From: Stemphylium vesicarium
Taxonomy: Eukaryota; Ascomycota; Dothideomycetes; Pleosporales; Pleosporaceae
DNA: 64,000 bases
Direction of reading: 5' to 3'
Assembly (NCBI GenBank): GCA_004380135.1
Contig: QXCR01000017.1
Location: 186,001 to 250,000 of the forward strand
In this document: piece after piece, positions 45,164 to 56,102 of the stretch
Numbering within the stretch: position 1 is the first letter of the stretch
Layout of the letters: each line of letters begins with the position of its first letter
The notes under the pieces: generated by a model
The model's input: the letters and a program-made list of their open reading frames with translations, nothing else
Databases searched by the model: none
What the model was told of the DNA's origin: nothing
Translations under genes and position numbers: made by a program

Positions 45164-45191
45164 AGCCGAAAAAGCACGCGCCGAAGCTCAA

Positions 45192-45812
45192 TGCCGGAAG
45201 CTGGGCATAACAGGCGGTGGCATCATCGCGCTGGTATTGGTCGATGTTTTGCCCCTTATATATGGTAGTCGGGCGTGGTTAGTTGTCCATTTGGGCCCGG
45301 CCACTCCTGCGCCTATATTCGTCTTTCCCTCGAAGGCATCACGTCACCTAGCTGGGTGGCAGAAGCTATGTCAATAGTAGTGCCAAGGTTGCGAGGATGG
45401 CTCCCATGATACCGGCATGGCCAACGGCGAACCAAAAGGCTGTTGTGAGATTGCGCTCAGAAGCATTGCTCAAAGCCTGTGGGGTGAGTAAGGATTCCCC
45501 GCTTCTTCGGTCGGAGAGATATTTCATGCAGAAAGACAGCTGACTGACGTCTTGGCGGTTGCGCAAAGCCAGTAGCGAGGTGTGCAGAAATGTGGTGAGG
45601 AGGCCCCGGGGGTTCATGACGAGCGACCTCGGAAGGGTGCGACTGGCGTGCCGAGCTGAAGACAACCCCGTCCTATATCCGAATGTCCGAGTGTCGGCCG
45701 ACCGCGCCAACGCGGCGCGTGTGCCGTCTTGTCTGTTCTCAAGTCCGCCTTGTCCGACACGTTCCTCCGTCACCACGACAGCAATTAACAGCGCTGCCAT
45801 CCCTGATTCGCC
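45192..45812. other. Intergenic, weak minus-strand frame
   Basis: Holds the presumed promoter remnant of the GH7 relic and the promoter of the Zn2Cys6 regulator. A minus-strand frame at 45366-45615 (starting MNPRGLLTTFLHTSLL and ending in a hydrophobic GIMGAILATLALLL) could be a small membrane protein, but support is thin. Confidence 0.35.
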
Positions 45813-48379
45813 ATGTCCGTTCAAGGTGCCGAATGGATCAGCGATAGGTCGCGTGGAAACTCGCCCCAAGGGCGCGACTCACCAGATGGCCACGATGGGC
45901 CGTCGCAGCAGCGCACAAGCAAGAAGCGCAAGGTCTTATCGTGCTATGCATGTCGCAACCGCAAGATGAAATGCGACCGCGTCTTTCCTGTGTGCGGACG
46001 ATGTCAAAAGACTGGGAGAGGACACGAGTGCACATACGATCCGCGCCTCCTGGAAGAGTCGCACGCCACTACATCTGCGCAGGCTGAGACCGGCGCCTCC
46101 TACATTCTGGCTGAGCAACCTGTAGACAGCGATCCGGCTGTTGACAGATCCAACACATTACGCTGGAAAGTCAGAGTTCAAGAGAGACGCATCGCTGTGC
46201 TAGAGCAGCGGCTGGCTGCTCAGCAGCTCACTAGAAATCCGTCGCAGTACGAAGACACAGTGACAGAAGAGCCTGCCATTGTAGAAGAGATGATGTTCAG
46301 AGGAAAGGGATTCAAATCTCAGTTCCATGGTGCTACAAGTGTCATGAGCATAATCTCCATGGTACCTCTCACAAGTCATGTCCTGAATCAATGTGTCTCG
46401 TAAGCTGACAATCTCGCAAGTACCATGAGCTCCAGGCTTTCACACACGAGGCCTTGAGTGTCGATCACTCAATCATGCGCGTCAAATCTGACTTCAAGAC
46501 GTTCCGCGATCGAAGGAAGAAATCTGCCAAAGAGCGCGGTACTGGAGGTCACGTTACTGACGCTGAAATATTCGCCGTACTGCCTGTGAGACGCATCCTC
46601 GACACGCAGGCTGCCCTCTATTTTCGGACATGGGAAACAAGCTACCGTATCCTGCATGAGTCGTCTTTCTGGGAGGAGTATCACGCCTTCTGGAGGAACG
46701 ACTCCACGGATAGAGATCGTGCAAGCTTCGCCGTCATGCTTTTGTTGATCATGGCCATCACAAAATGTATGGACGCGAAAGATGACGTTTTTGTCGGTGA
46801 CACGACTGCCGATCGGCAAGCCGCGCACGATCTCATAGATATTTGCGAAAACTGGATCAATCTGCAACCCCGTAAGCGAGTTACGTTATCTTTCTTCCAA
46901 CTGCAATGTCTGTCGTTACTCGCCAAGCGAGTCAACTGTGTCAGATTGAAACAAGATTGGGTCACTTCTGGGGATCTGCTGCGGCTTGCGTTGGCATCTG
47001 GCATGCACCGCGACCCCGTCCTGCTAGGGAATGGCACCATCTCAGTATTCGATCAGCAAATGAAGAAGCGACTGTGGATTACCGTCATGGAGCTGGAGTT
47101 ACAATCGTCAGTAGAGAGCGGCCTCCAATCGGGGCTAACTGCGCTGTACTTTGACACGCCAGCGCCAGCCAATCTCGCCGACGACGCCTTTTCTATAAAC
47201 ACAGAACGGTTTCCTCCAGAGGAGCCTGTTGGGCACTTCACGTCAACTTCTTACCTCATTGCGAGTCTCAAATCGCTGCCACTGCGCATCCACCTCACAC
47301 AGCTGCTGAATACCCCATCCAGTGACCTCCAATACGCTGATGTCTTGCACTTCGATGCGCAGATTCGTGCAGCCATAGCTGCCCTACCCCAATGGGATGA
47401 TCAGCGTGCTGCAATACCATCTGCACTTCTCCTGCTGCAGTTGCGTCAATATCTGCTTGTACTCCACAAGCCATATGCAAGATTAGCCTCCCGGAACAGC
47501 CGTTTTATGTACTCATTTACTACCTGCGTAGACACTTGCAGCTCGACAGTCACGACCCATAACGACTTATTATCAAAAGGCATCTTGTCACTCAGCAATT
47601 CTCGCAACGACATCATCAGAGTGGGGTTGACGCTGTCCCAAGTTGTGTACCATAACTGCATTCTGAACGTCGTGAAGTCGTCTGTAGCCCCGCCTGGATC
47701 CTCGGATACTCAGCTCGCAGGTCCTCAGACTCATTTTGCGGACCTCAGCATGACCAAGCAATGGGGTTCGCTTGACGGCACACTCTACCTGGCCGCTTTA
47801 CCACGAGCGTCCTTCCTCGTCGAGACACTTTGCACGTCATCAATTGAAATCCTTGAACGCACAAGACAGATCTTCGAGCAGAAGGTCCTCCGGCTAGGAA
47901 CTGGCTACATGGAGTATTGGTTGATGTCTGCTGCGGTTGGTATGCTACCCCCTCCGCCTTCCCCCGCAACATCCATCGCCTACATCAACAATGCAAGCGA
48001 TGACATTCTATCGAGGTGCAGGAAGACACTCGATTGCTTTACAACACTAGCATTCAGGGTGTTAGCATTGCAACAAGACCCAAAGAATAGTCTGGCTTCA
48101 TCACTACGTACTACGATGGCGAGTGCATCTCCCTCTGAAGACAGGACGCCAAGTATGAATGCTGGTGGAAGTGGCGCCAAGATCGGATTCGGGATGACCC
48201 CCATGGCATGCGAGCAATCGGGCTTCACTCCACTCAACGGCGCAGGGTCCGACGCAGGAACTGCAAGCCTGCCAAAAGATATGAATGGGTCATTCGATGC
48301 GCTACAGGACATGCAGATTGATGCCAGCAGCTGGTCGTTCCCTGACTTTTGGGCTTTCGACCTAGGTGGTGAATTTTGA
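45813..48379 (+). CDS. Zn2Cys6 fungal transcription factor
   Basis: 835 aa; exons 45813-46361 and 46421-48379. The 59-nt intron (GTACCT donor, GCTGAC branch, GCAAG acceptor) joins SVMSIISM to YHELQAFTHEALSVD. The binuclear zinc cluster has C44, C47, C54, C61, C64 and C73 (CYACRNRKMKCDRVFPVC, then GRC), preceded by a basic KKRK nuclear signal. RRIAVLEQRLAAQQ near residue 130 is a short dimerisation coiled-coil. Residues about 230-520 form the fungal-specific middle homology region (LSFFQLQCLSLLAKRVNC, LRLALASGMHRDP). The Gly/Ser-rich, acidic, aromatic C-terminus could be an activation domain. It sits next to the Cys-rich, MFS and SNG1-like genes and may regulate them. Confidence 0.93.
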
Positions 48380-48742
48380 TGTACCCCGAAAAGAGTACTA
48401 AGTACGGACCAGTTAGATGTTCTGGAGATCCTGATGAGCGGCAACTTCCATCACTCATCTCGTGAGGATTGACGGGCACTCTATCACCTGGATTGTATAT
48501 CAAAGCATGTGTTTCAATCTCCAATCGTGCGCGGAATCTTGTTATCTTTTAACTAGGCTCTCGGTAACTGCCTCCACAAACGCCACGAGACATTACTCAC
48601 ACCCATTAGTTTCACGGTTATCCTTCTCATCCCTTGTGTACACCTGTCTCGTTATGTGCGTTTTTCAGTCCTGTACAGTCAGTACAGTTGTAGCAACTAC
48701 ACCAATTAGTCTTCTTCTTCGAGCTTTGTTTTGTCGGTAGCT
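48380..48742. other. Convergent intergenic region
   Basis: Between the end of the regulator (plus) and the end of the Cys-rich gene (minus). No coding signal. Confidence 0.45.
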
Positions 48743-49203
48743 TTATGGTACCGATTTTTGGACATACTCTACACAATCTGTACAGTCTGTGCAATTGCGA
48801 CATCCTTCACAACCTTTGCACCCAGTGCAATTCTTGCATCTGCTGCTGTCCTCGCAATCGGTACAGTTTTGACAAGAGGTGCAATCTTCACAGCGCGTAC
48901 AATTGCGGCACCCGGTGCAATCTGATCCATTGTCAGAGGGTTTTTCGATTTGACAGCAGCTGTATTTGGGTCTGAGACGGTAGTATACCACGGCCTTGAA
49001 GATGATCAAGGATGGCTTACTTTTACAATCTACACAATTCTGACCTGATAACGCGGCGGCATGATTAGCTCTCGATCAGCGAACGATTAGCTGTAGAATT
49101 TCAGCATACAATCTTCACATCCCGTGCAATTTGTATTGTTGCGATTCCCCTCTTGGGGGCGTACAGTAGGCAGAACGCGAAGCGTTGATCCGCAGCCACC
49201 CAT
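48743..49203 (-). CDS. CxxC-repeat cysteine-rich small protein
   Basis: Three exons, 49203-49110, 49044-49021 (24 nt) and 48921-48743, give 98 aa with 22 cysteines. Introns of 65 and 99 nt have GTATGC and GTAAGC donors and ATCAG acceptors. Only this splicing keeps the register: TNCTGCEDC, then QNCVDCK, then NCTGCRNCTRCEDCTSC. From residue 26 to 89 Cys falls at every third position, apart from one six-residue step (CEDSSRC), with Asn/Thr/Asp/Gly/Glu/Lys/Arg between and no hydrophobics. No signal peptide with this start. The frame also reads upstream of the ATG as CCNYQCSNMGGCG, so an upstream exon is possible. Metal binding or disulfide cross-linking is inferred; I do not recognise a named family. 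Confidence 0.72.
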
Positions 49204-50005
49204 GTTGGAACACTGGTAATTGCAGCAAACTAGGTTGTTGATATGGAAAGACAGGCAAAATCGGGGAACGGAATGCCAGATGGCAAGAATGTGATGGTGA
49301 GGTCTGGAAAAAGGTTGTTGAGCGACTTTCTATGTGAGTAATGGCGTTCTCAGCGCATGGGGTGGGTTATGCATCGGCGACGTCATGTCTGACCACCATG
49401 CAACCGTCATCAAGGGCGACAAAGCGCGGTTGACTGATCATTGGAGGACCTACACACAGGGTCTACAATCAGGGTCCGTCGCGTTCAATGAGTCGCTTAT
49501 CGCAAGTTTAATCATGAAAGACTCTAGGTACAAGAGACGACAAGATCATTGTCACATGTGCGCGACCCAGCTCTCTCTGCGAGTCCGTCCCAGGCTAGCC
49601 GAGTCCGCTGCTGTAGCCCACTAATTCCTCCAGAGCAACAGCCGGTTCCAGAACTAGATTTCCCAGCTCAAATACGTCGTGACTTGGCTGTGCCGGGAAA
49701 TGTAGGTTACGAGAAGCGGTATTTGACGATGATGACCAAGTCTTGCGTGATTGTCGGAAAAACTACCGGCCCCACAAGCTGGCAGCCACATTCCGCATCA
49801 TTGGATCGCGTCTTGCACCGACTCCGCGCTTACTTGCATCCGGCAGCGATGAGCGTTTGGCTTTACGTTATTTCCGGAAATCGTCATGCATCTATTTTGT
49901 ATTTCTGCGAGGTGCAGCACCTTGGTAAGGCATGTTGCCTCGTGCCGCCTCCCCCTATAGCTCTTCACCCCTTACCCAGAGCATGCCAGGTACGAGTGAC
50001 CAGCA
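49204..50005. other. Divergent intergenic region
   Basis: Promoter space between the Cys-rich gene (minus) and the MFS gene (plus). The part nearest the Cys-rich start may include an upstream exon of it (in-frame Cys codons up to about 49260). Frames at 49334-49624 are not convincing. Confidence 0.45.
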
Positions 50006-51454
50006 ATGATGACAGCTCAGCGGATTGAAACCGAGAAGAGCCACGACGAGGCCACCCATGTCAATACCAACACTGATGCGGAGCGCAATCACCTACAGCT
50101 GTGGCCTGCCACGCCAGAAGCTGAGATTCAACAGCCCGCACAAGAAAGCGACGCCGGATTTCAGCTTGCACAACAGACCAGTGTCAAGTCGCCCCAACCC
50201 GCGCTTGCACGAGTACTCTCGCGCCGCTCTGCAGTATCTTTTGATCCCGGCCCAGCCCCCGACGGTGGCGTCACAGCCTGGGTGCAAGTTCTTTGTACTC
50301 ATTTGACAATATTGAGCACCTTTGGCTTCTTCACCTCATTTGGCGTCTATCAGACCTACTACGAGAACACCCTTGGCATAGCGCCGTCTACGATCTCTTG
50401 GATCGGCTCCATTCAGGTCTTCCTCCTCTTCTTCCTCGGTACATTTACCGGACGCGCCACGGACGCCGGTCTTTTTCGCCCCGTTTACATTACCGGTTCA
50501 TGCTTCCAATTGCTCGGCATCTTCACTTTGGCGGAATCTAGGAGCGTTTGGCAGGTCTTCCTCTCCCAGGGCGTGTGTCTGGGTATCGCGAACGGCCTGC
50601 AATTCTGCCCCTCCATGGCTCTGGTATCAACCTATTTCGTCAAGCGTCGCGCCTTCGCACTTGGCTTCACGGCCCTGGGTTCTTGCACAGGGGGCGTCAT
50701 CTTCCCCGTCATTGTCCAACAATGTCTACCTAACTTGGGCTTCCCGTGGACCATTCGCATCATCGGGTTTATAATGCTAGTCGTAAACATGACTACGATT
50801 GCTCTGTATCGTACGCGCCTTCCACCGCGGAAGACGGGCCCCTTGGTCGACTGGGCAAGCTTCAAGGAATTACCCTACACCCTATACTGCGCTGGCGCTT
50901 TCTTCAGTTTCTGGGGCTTGTATTTTGCCTTCTTCTATATCGGAAGTTATGCGCGTAACGTTCTCGGCGCTACTTATCAGCAAAGCATCAACCTACTCCT
51001 GGTTCAGGTCTGCATGGGTTTCTTCTTCCGCTTGCTACCTACCTACTATGCTGACAAAATTGGGGGCTTGAACGTACTGATTCCTTTTGCCTTCATCTGT
51101 GGAGTTATGATGTTTGCATGGATTGGCATAAAGTCAATTGGTACCTTGTATGTCTTTGCCGTCATATATGGTAGTGGAAGTGCTGTCATTCAAGCCCTGT
51201 GGCCCGCCGTCATCGGGAACATGAGTCGTGAAAGGGATTTAAAGAAGGCGGGGGTAAGAATGGGCATGGCATTCACTGTCGTTAGCGTGTCCAGTTTCAC
51301 AGGCCCACCGCTAGCTGGTGCTCTCATTCAAAGTCACCATGGCAATTATACATATGCGAACATTTGGGCGGGCCTGTCATTTTTTGTTGGGGGGATCCTA
51401 CTTGTGGCCACAAGGGTGGCTCTTGTGGGATGGGACTGGAAAGCGAAAGTATAG
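50006..51454 (+). CDS. MFS monocarboxylate-type transporter (MCT family)
   Basis: Intronless, 482 aa; tandem ATGs at 50006 and 50009. A hydrophilic N-terminal tail of about 85 residues is followed by PDGGVTAWVQVLCTHL, the MCT signature at TM1, and 12 hydrophobic segments. GRATDAGLFRPVYI is the TM2-3 loop; YFVKRRAFALGFTALGSCTG covers TM4-5; a cytosolic loop (TRLPPRKTGPLVDW) separates the halves. Fungal MCT/Mch members carry monocarboxylates, riboflavin or, in clusters, secondary metabolites. The plasma membrane is the likely site. The gene ends 22 bp from the convergent SNG1-like gene. Confidence 0.93.
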   Translation: MMTAQRIETEKSHDEATHVNTNTDAERNHLQLWPATPEAEIQQPAQESDAGFQLAQQTSVKSPQPALARVLSRRSAVSFDPGPAPDGGVTAWVQVLCTHLTILSTFGFFTSFGVYQTYYENTLGIAPSTISWIGSIQVFLLFFLGTFTGRATDAGLFRPVYITGSCFQLLGIFTLAESRSVWQVFLSQGVCLGIANGLQFCPSMALVSTYFVKRRAFALGFTALGSCTGGVIFPVIVQQCLPNLGFPWTIRIIGFIMLVVNMTTIALYRTRLPPRKTGPLVDWASFKELPYTLYCAGAFFSFWGLYFAFFYIGSYARNVLGATYQQSINLLLVQVCMGFFFRLLPTYYADKIGGLNVLIPFAFICGVMMFAWIGIKSIGTLYVFAVIYGSGSAVIQALWPAVIGNMSRERDLKKAGVRMGMAFTVVSVSSFTGPPLAGALIQSHHGNYTYANIWAGLSFFVGGILLVATRVALVGWDWKAKV

Positions 51455-51476
51455 TGGCAATGACCACGTCGTCCTT

Positions 51477-53126
51477 TCATCTTCTACTTCCGATCGTGGT
51501 GATCCTAGCCAAGAGGCCGGGGTCTTCGTTCGCCTTATCCATTTTCGCCTTCCATTCTGTATCAGCCTTAATGGCCTTGTTCTTTGTCCTTGTAGTATTC
51601 CATCGCATGTAATAGCAACAAAGCGGGAAGAGACCTGTGCCGATCACAACCCAAGCGAACAGTATGCCAAAGTTGAGGCCCACGCGGGGATGCAGATCGA
51701 ACAAAGTAGAGCGTGTCAGCTCGACAATGTTATGCATAGGCCAAGCATATCCCCAGTAGTAGAAGTCCGGCGCCAGGTCGAGGGCGTAAAAGCCAGTGGC
51801 GACATTACTGATGACCCAGAAGATGAGCCACAGAGCTGTCCATGGCGTCCCGAGTAGCATAGCCATATTTTCGCTCGCAAGCCCAAAGGCAGTCATGCCA
51901 ACCCAGTTGCCCATCCAATATACCACAAAGGTTCCATAGCCATAAGCATTTGGGTTCTCGGCGGATTGGTAGTGTGTCGTTGGCGACCTGTTCAGGGGCA
52001 AGAGAAAGGCGAGACCCACAAAAGAGTAGATGAGCGAGAGGAGGAAGTATGACGCAACAGTCGCAGTGTAGCGCCACACTATGAGCTGATGGAAATGTAA
52101 CGGTGGGTGGCCCTTGGGGGATAGGTACTTTAGGTGTATGGGTAAAAAGAACGTAAAGCTGAAGAAGGATATGATGATGAGGTAGATCAATCCGATGCTG
52201 ACAGCCGGAGTAGCGATGGGCGGGCCGAAAGGTCGTAAGTCATAAATGGTGAAGTCGATACCGGGAGATATGGCCTGTGGTGAAATTTCTAGGTGCATAT
52301 CGTTGACAGAGACACCATTCTCAAGTAAATGAGCGATCCATGATCGGCCAAACTCATTCATGACTCGCTTCTGGAAAAGGCTCATACTCGGCAAAATGTA
52401 TGAGGCAATTGTGGTTTGATCCCGTGCCGTATTGAGAGTGATTTCACAGGCATCGAGCGGATCGTAGCTCGCATTGCCTTGGCCGACTGCTGCCTCAAGT
52501 ATGGCAGTAGCACCAGGGTTTATGATGATGGAAGCCCAGGCTTTGAAGTCATATATGCTTTCGCGAACCTTGAGAGGGTCGTTGTCGAAGTCTCCGGGCG
52601 AGGCGAAAGCGTACCCAGGCACCATGCCCCCGTCATTCATCATGTTTCGAACGGTCTGTGTGACGAAGGGCCCAACGAATGGAGTGATGTTGGTGTAAGG
52701 TGGCTGACCATCAAAATCCACAACCCAAATGTTCAGTTTCTCGATGCGTTTGTCTTGGCCGAATAGCGCGCCCCAAAAGAGGCAAAGACATGTCATGATG
52801 GCGAGGGCGAGAATGAGATTGGTGCGGAACCAGAGCTTGAGAACATGCAGCCGAACACCAGCCATGGACCAGTGCCAAAAGCCGACGGGCACCTGTCGAT
52901 GGTTGCTATGGGTCGTGTCTCGCTGCAGTGGTCGAGGCCTGCTTGGAGGGAGCATGGTGCTGTCCGTCGTTTCATGGCGGTCACTAGCACGACGCCCTTG
53001 TGATGTAGCGATCTCAGTCGAGCCTAGAACTCGTTCGCTGATGTCCGAGTCGCTGTTTGAGCGGGAACCTTGGCCGTGGTGGAAGTAGTGCGGTGCAATC
53101 TGACATCCAAGAGTCGGCGCTGACAT
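51477..53126 (-). CDS. SNG1-like membrane protein (DUF3533)
   Basis: 549 aa, single exon, ATG at 53126. The first 90 residues are polar. One transmembrane helix (NLILALAIMTCLCLFWGALF, near 105-125) is followed by a large extracytosolic domain (about 130-305, starting KLNIWVVDFDG), then five or six helices to about residue 520. This is the layout of yeast SNG1, linked to nitrosoguanidine resistance, and of ABC-2-like DUF3533 proteins. YWMGNWVGMTAFGLASENMA lies in the conserved membrane part. Role: plasma-membrane drug or lipid-asymmetry stress protein, by family. Convergent with the MCT transporter. Confidence 0.9.
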   Translation of the reverse strand: MSAPTLGCQIAPHYFHHGQGSRSNSDSDISERVLGSTEIATSQGRRASDRHETTDSTMLPPSRPRPLQRDTTHSNHRQVPVGFWHWSMAGVRLHVLKLWFRTNLILALAIMTCLCLFWGALFGQDKRIEKLNIWVVDFDGQPPYTNITPFVGPFVTQTVRNMMNDGGMVPGYAFASPGDFDNDPLKVRESIYDFKAWASIIINPGATAILEAAVGQGNASYDPLDACEITLNTARDQTTIASYILPSMSLFQKRVMNEFGRSWIAHLLENGVSVNDMHLEISPQAISPGIDFTIYDLRPFGPPIATPAVSIGLIYLIIISFFSFTFFLPIHLKYLSPKGHPPLHFHQLIVWRYTATVASYFLLSLIYSFVGLAFLLPLNRSPTTHYQSAENPNAYGYGTFVVYWMGNWVGMTAFGLASENMAMLLGTPWTALWLIFWVISNVATGFYALDLAPDFYYWGYAWPMHNIVELTRSTLFDLHPRVGLNFGILFAWVVIGTGLFPLCCYYMRWNTTRTKNKAIKADTEWKAKMDKANEDPGLLARITTIGSRR

Positions 53127-53584
53127 GTTGAACCGTGCAGGCAGAGGAATTAGACATTCGTGGCAGTCGATATGTATCTAAGAGGTCGCGCGAAGTGTGA
53201 CATGATGCTGCCAGAGCATGCTGACTGAGCTGTACTAAAAGCGCGCTAAAGGTGAAAGGCAAGTTTCATTGGACGCCTACGCGTGGGGCGCGATGATGGG
53301 TGAATGCTAGGTAAGCTCCGAAGCTGTAGCCAATGTCTGCATGGCGACGACAGCACGACTCGCACCGTCGTCAAACATGCATTGATGCGAAACATGGACA
53401 CAGAAAAGGCCTTGAAGCCTTGCAAGAGTGTCATCTGCTGGAATTGCTGACATAAGCGCATCAGCACGTGCCGGAGCGCGACAGAGCCCGCTGCTGGTCA
53501 CGACAATTCAGCATGACGCGCCGCAACACAAGCCGTCGCGTCGGATGCGCCGCAGACTAGTCGATAAATCAACACGCGCTGGCA
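53127..53584. other. Divergent promoter region
   Basis: Between the SNG1-like gene (minus) and the RGG/chromodomain gene (plus). No coding signal. Confidence 0.5.
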
Positions 53585-55140
53585 ATGGCCATGAGAGGCT
53601 CTATGGGTGGTCGTGGACGCGGGCGGGGCAGGGGGCGCGGTAGGGGCAGGACGCTGATGGTACGTCATGCGGCGACGAAGCCTGCGCAGCTGCTGAGCCT
53701 TTCTCTAGTGGGAGTGGGAAGCATACACACCCGGACCCGATGTCTATGAACAGCTGTGGCGCGTACGTAAAGAGCCCGCCTTGGTCACCGCACAGCCCCC
53801 CGACGACTGCCCAATACCGCATGCCCACACGCGCATCCTGCATCGCCGACAGACAGAGGGCGCGACTACGCGAAACCTATATACCGTCCACATCACCCGC
53901 ACCGACGATAGCGGTGACGCCGTCGACGGCGAAGAGACCGAGGAGGTGCCTCCCGGTCGCATACTGCACTTCGTCTCTCCTGCTGAATTGGAGCGGTATG
54001 AGAACGAGCAGTTCAGACTCGAGGCAGAGGCAGAGGCAGAGGCAATTGCCGTGCGCGCAGAGGCCGAGGAGCTTGCACTGTGTCAGCTGGAAAAGAATGC
54101 AAGATTCGACAAGGTTGCCGGAAGAGGAAGCCGGATGCTTAGCGGGCTGGGCCTGCCTCTGGAAGCACACACAAGAACTAGAGGTAGGCCCAGAGGGGGC
54201 CGGAGTAGAGGCAGAGGGAGATCAAGGGGCTTAGTTGGGAGTGGCCCCCACCATGGAAATGACGCTGTCGAGCCAGCCATGGACGACAATGCCACTACTC
54301 CTCAGAAAGAAGAGGAGGCATGCGAGGAAGACGACGAAGTCTTCGTTCAGACATCGCCCGGCCTCATGCGCTCAGCATTCGTTGCCAATAGCGCGCTTCC
54401 AGTGACACCAGTGAAACGGAAGATTTCTACATCCACCGCTTACCTCAATATCCCGGATGCAACCGAACCCGCAGCCCCTGGCGTCCAACATCTTGCTCAA
54501 ACCCATGATAGAGATTCATGCGACATCAAACAGCCCAGAACTGAAAGTACAGGCTCATCTCAACAACTAACTTTAAGGCCCGTCACTCCGATACCCTTGG
54601 AAGCATTTTCGCAAACCGTTCTGTTCCCAGACCGGTCTTCGGTAAACGACTCTAGTCCCTACAGCACAGAAAGTCATCACTCTACCAGCGAATTTCCAAG
54701 AGCAGGGCTTCCCGCCTCGCGTTCACCCACATCATCATCTTGTTCAGAAGACTCTATTCCTGCACAGGCACCGTTGCCCGCTTCTCGCGGTCCATCTCCT
54801 CATCACGCGTACACGAGAGAACTGAATAGCGACACCATACATGTACATGTCGGGGATCAAATAGGCTCTCATCAAACATCCAACTGGAGACATCGATAAT
54901 AGTGATGATAATGATGACGATGACGAGGTGGAAGAGTACGTTGTAGAAGCTATCATTGAGCATTGTCGCAAACATGGCAAGATGTACTATCTCGTCAAAT
55001 GGGAGGGGTACGAAAACAGCCATGATTGGCTACCTGAGGATGATCTTGAAGGTACTGCAGAGTTGGTTTCCGAGTACAATGAGCGGACCAATAGGACTTT
55101 GAACGGAAAACATTCAGGAAAAAGGCTCTTCTTCCAGTAA
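53585..55140 (+). CDS. RGG-tract chromodomain protein
   Basis: Exon 1 53585-53659 encodes MAMRGSMGGRGRGRGRGRGR, an RGG/GR tract typical of RNA binding. A clean 49-nt intron (GTACGT to TCTCTAG) joins it to WEWEAYTPGPDVYEQLWRV. A long Glu-rich helical part and a second basic GRPRGGRSRGRGRSRG tract follow. The last exon holds a chromodomain: EEYVVEAIIEHCRKHGKMYY, then LVKWEGYENSHDWLPEDDLE. Aromatic cage residues Y, W and W are present, so methyl-lysine (H3K9-type) binding is plausible. The last splice is unresolved: my best model is 53709-54808 to 54903-55140 (470 aa, weak GTACAC donor); an alternative uses a GTACAT donor at 54841. A frameshift is also possible. Confidence 0.7.
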
Positions 55141-56102
55141 AGGACCAAGTCTGGAAATCCGTCAATATATGGTGGCCCTAGCTCAGCCACCTGCTCATTT
55201 CAATCACACCCGTATCACCAATATTATTGTGGCTCAATCCGGGGCGCATCTCACGTTGTCAAGGCCTGGAGGATCTATAACATGCCAGAAAGAGACTATG
55301 GTTCACTTCTTCATTGCCAATGGCTCCATTGCCTACAGTCGGTCCTATTGAGTGAATAGGAACAGAGCCCTCGCATGGATGGGGTTTGTGCAGTGAACGC
55401 ACTCACCACTCGCTGCGGTTGTTTTCTTTTAAACTAGATGATTTCACGTGCCCTTACAAGACCTGTTGCTTCTATACTTGCCTGGCGACCTAGGCATTTC
55501 ATGTCTCAATAAAGCACATTGCCCATGATGCAGACGTCATTGGGGTCGGCTACGGGAAGACTCAAGTTCCGTATCGTGGCTGAGCCATATCGCCTTTGTA
55601 TTATCATACTTGTGAACAGGCTAGTCATCACTCTCTCTGTTTGCATCGTCTACTTATCGAACAACCTGGCAGGCAAATGGCTTCAATACGTGTGCCGCGA
55701 TCAGTCTCCGGTTCCGGCACAAGACAGCATCCCCTAACCTCAGCGCAATGTGAAATATGCTAACGTACATCTTTCATCACTCCCATCGTTTGCACCTCCC
55801 CATATTGCCTTTGACTTATCAGTAGCACTCTACCAGGTGGGTTCAGCCTTTACTTGCAAAGTAGTCGTTCCAACAGTGACATTGAACCGGAACCAGAAGA
55901 GACGGTGGCTCCACCGACTTCAAATGTTGAGACCACGTTACTTTCTAACCCAAACTCATAGCTGGGAGTCTGAGTGATTGTGAGATGGAGGAAATGTTGA
56001 GTGGCTCATTCAATTGAGTGACCTTTGCGGTTCTTGCGTCGCTTGCGGAAGCGACGGTCTTGAACGTCCTCCTCTTCTGGAGTTTGTTTCATTGCGATTG
56101 TA
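55141..56102. other. Intergenic region
   Basis: No supported gene. Short frames at 55519-55737 and 55750-55977 have no domain character. Confidence 0.4.

Noticed and set aside
45366..45869. 167-codon minus-strand frame as a full gene
   Set aside because: The first half overlaps the regulator's promoter and start and has shadow-like composition; only the last 80 codons are faintly plausible.
48745..48975. Cys-containing plus-strand frame over the CxxC gene
   Set aside because: The minus strand gives the regular CxxC register and splice signals; the plus frame is a by-product of the 9-nt periodicity.
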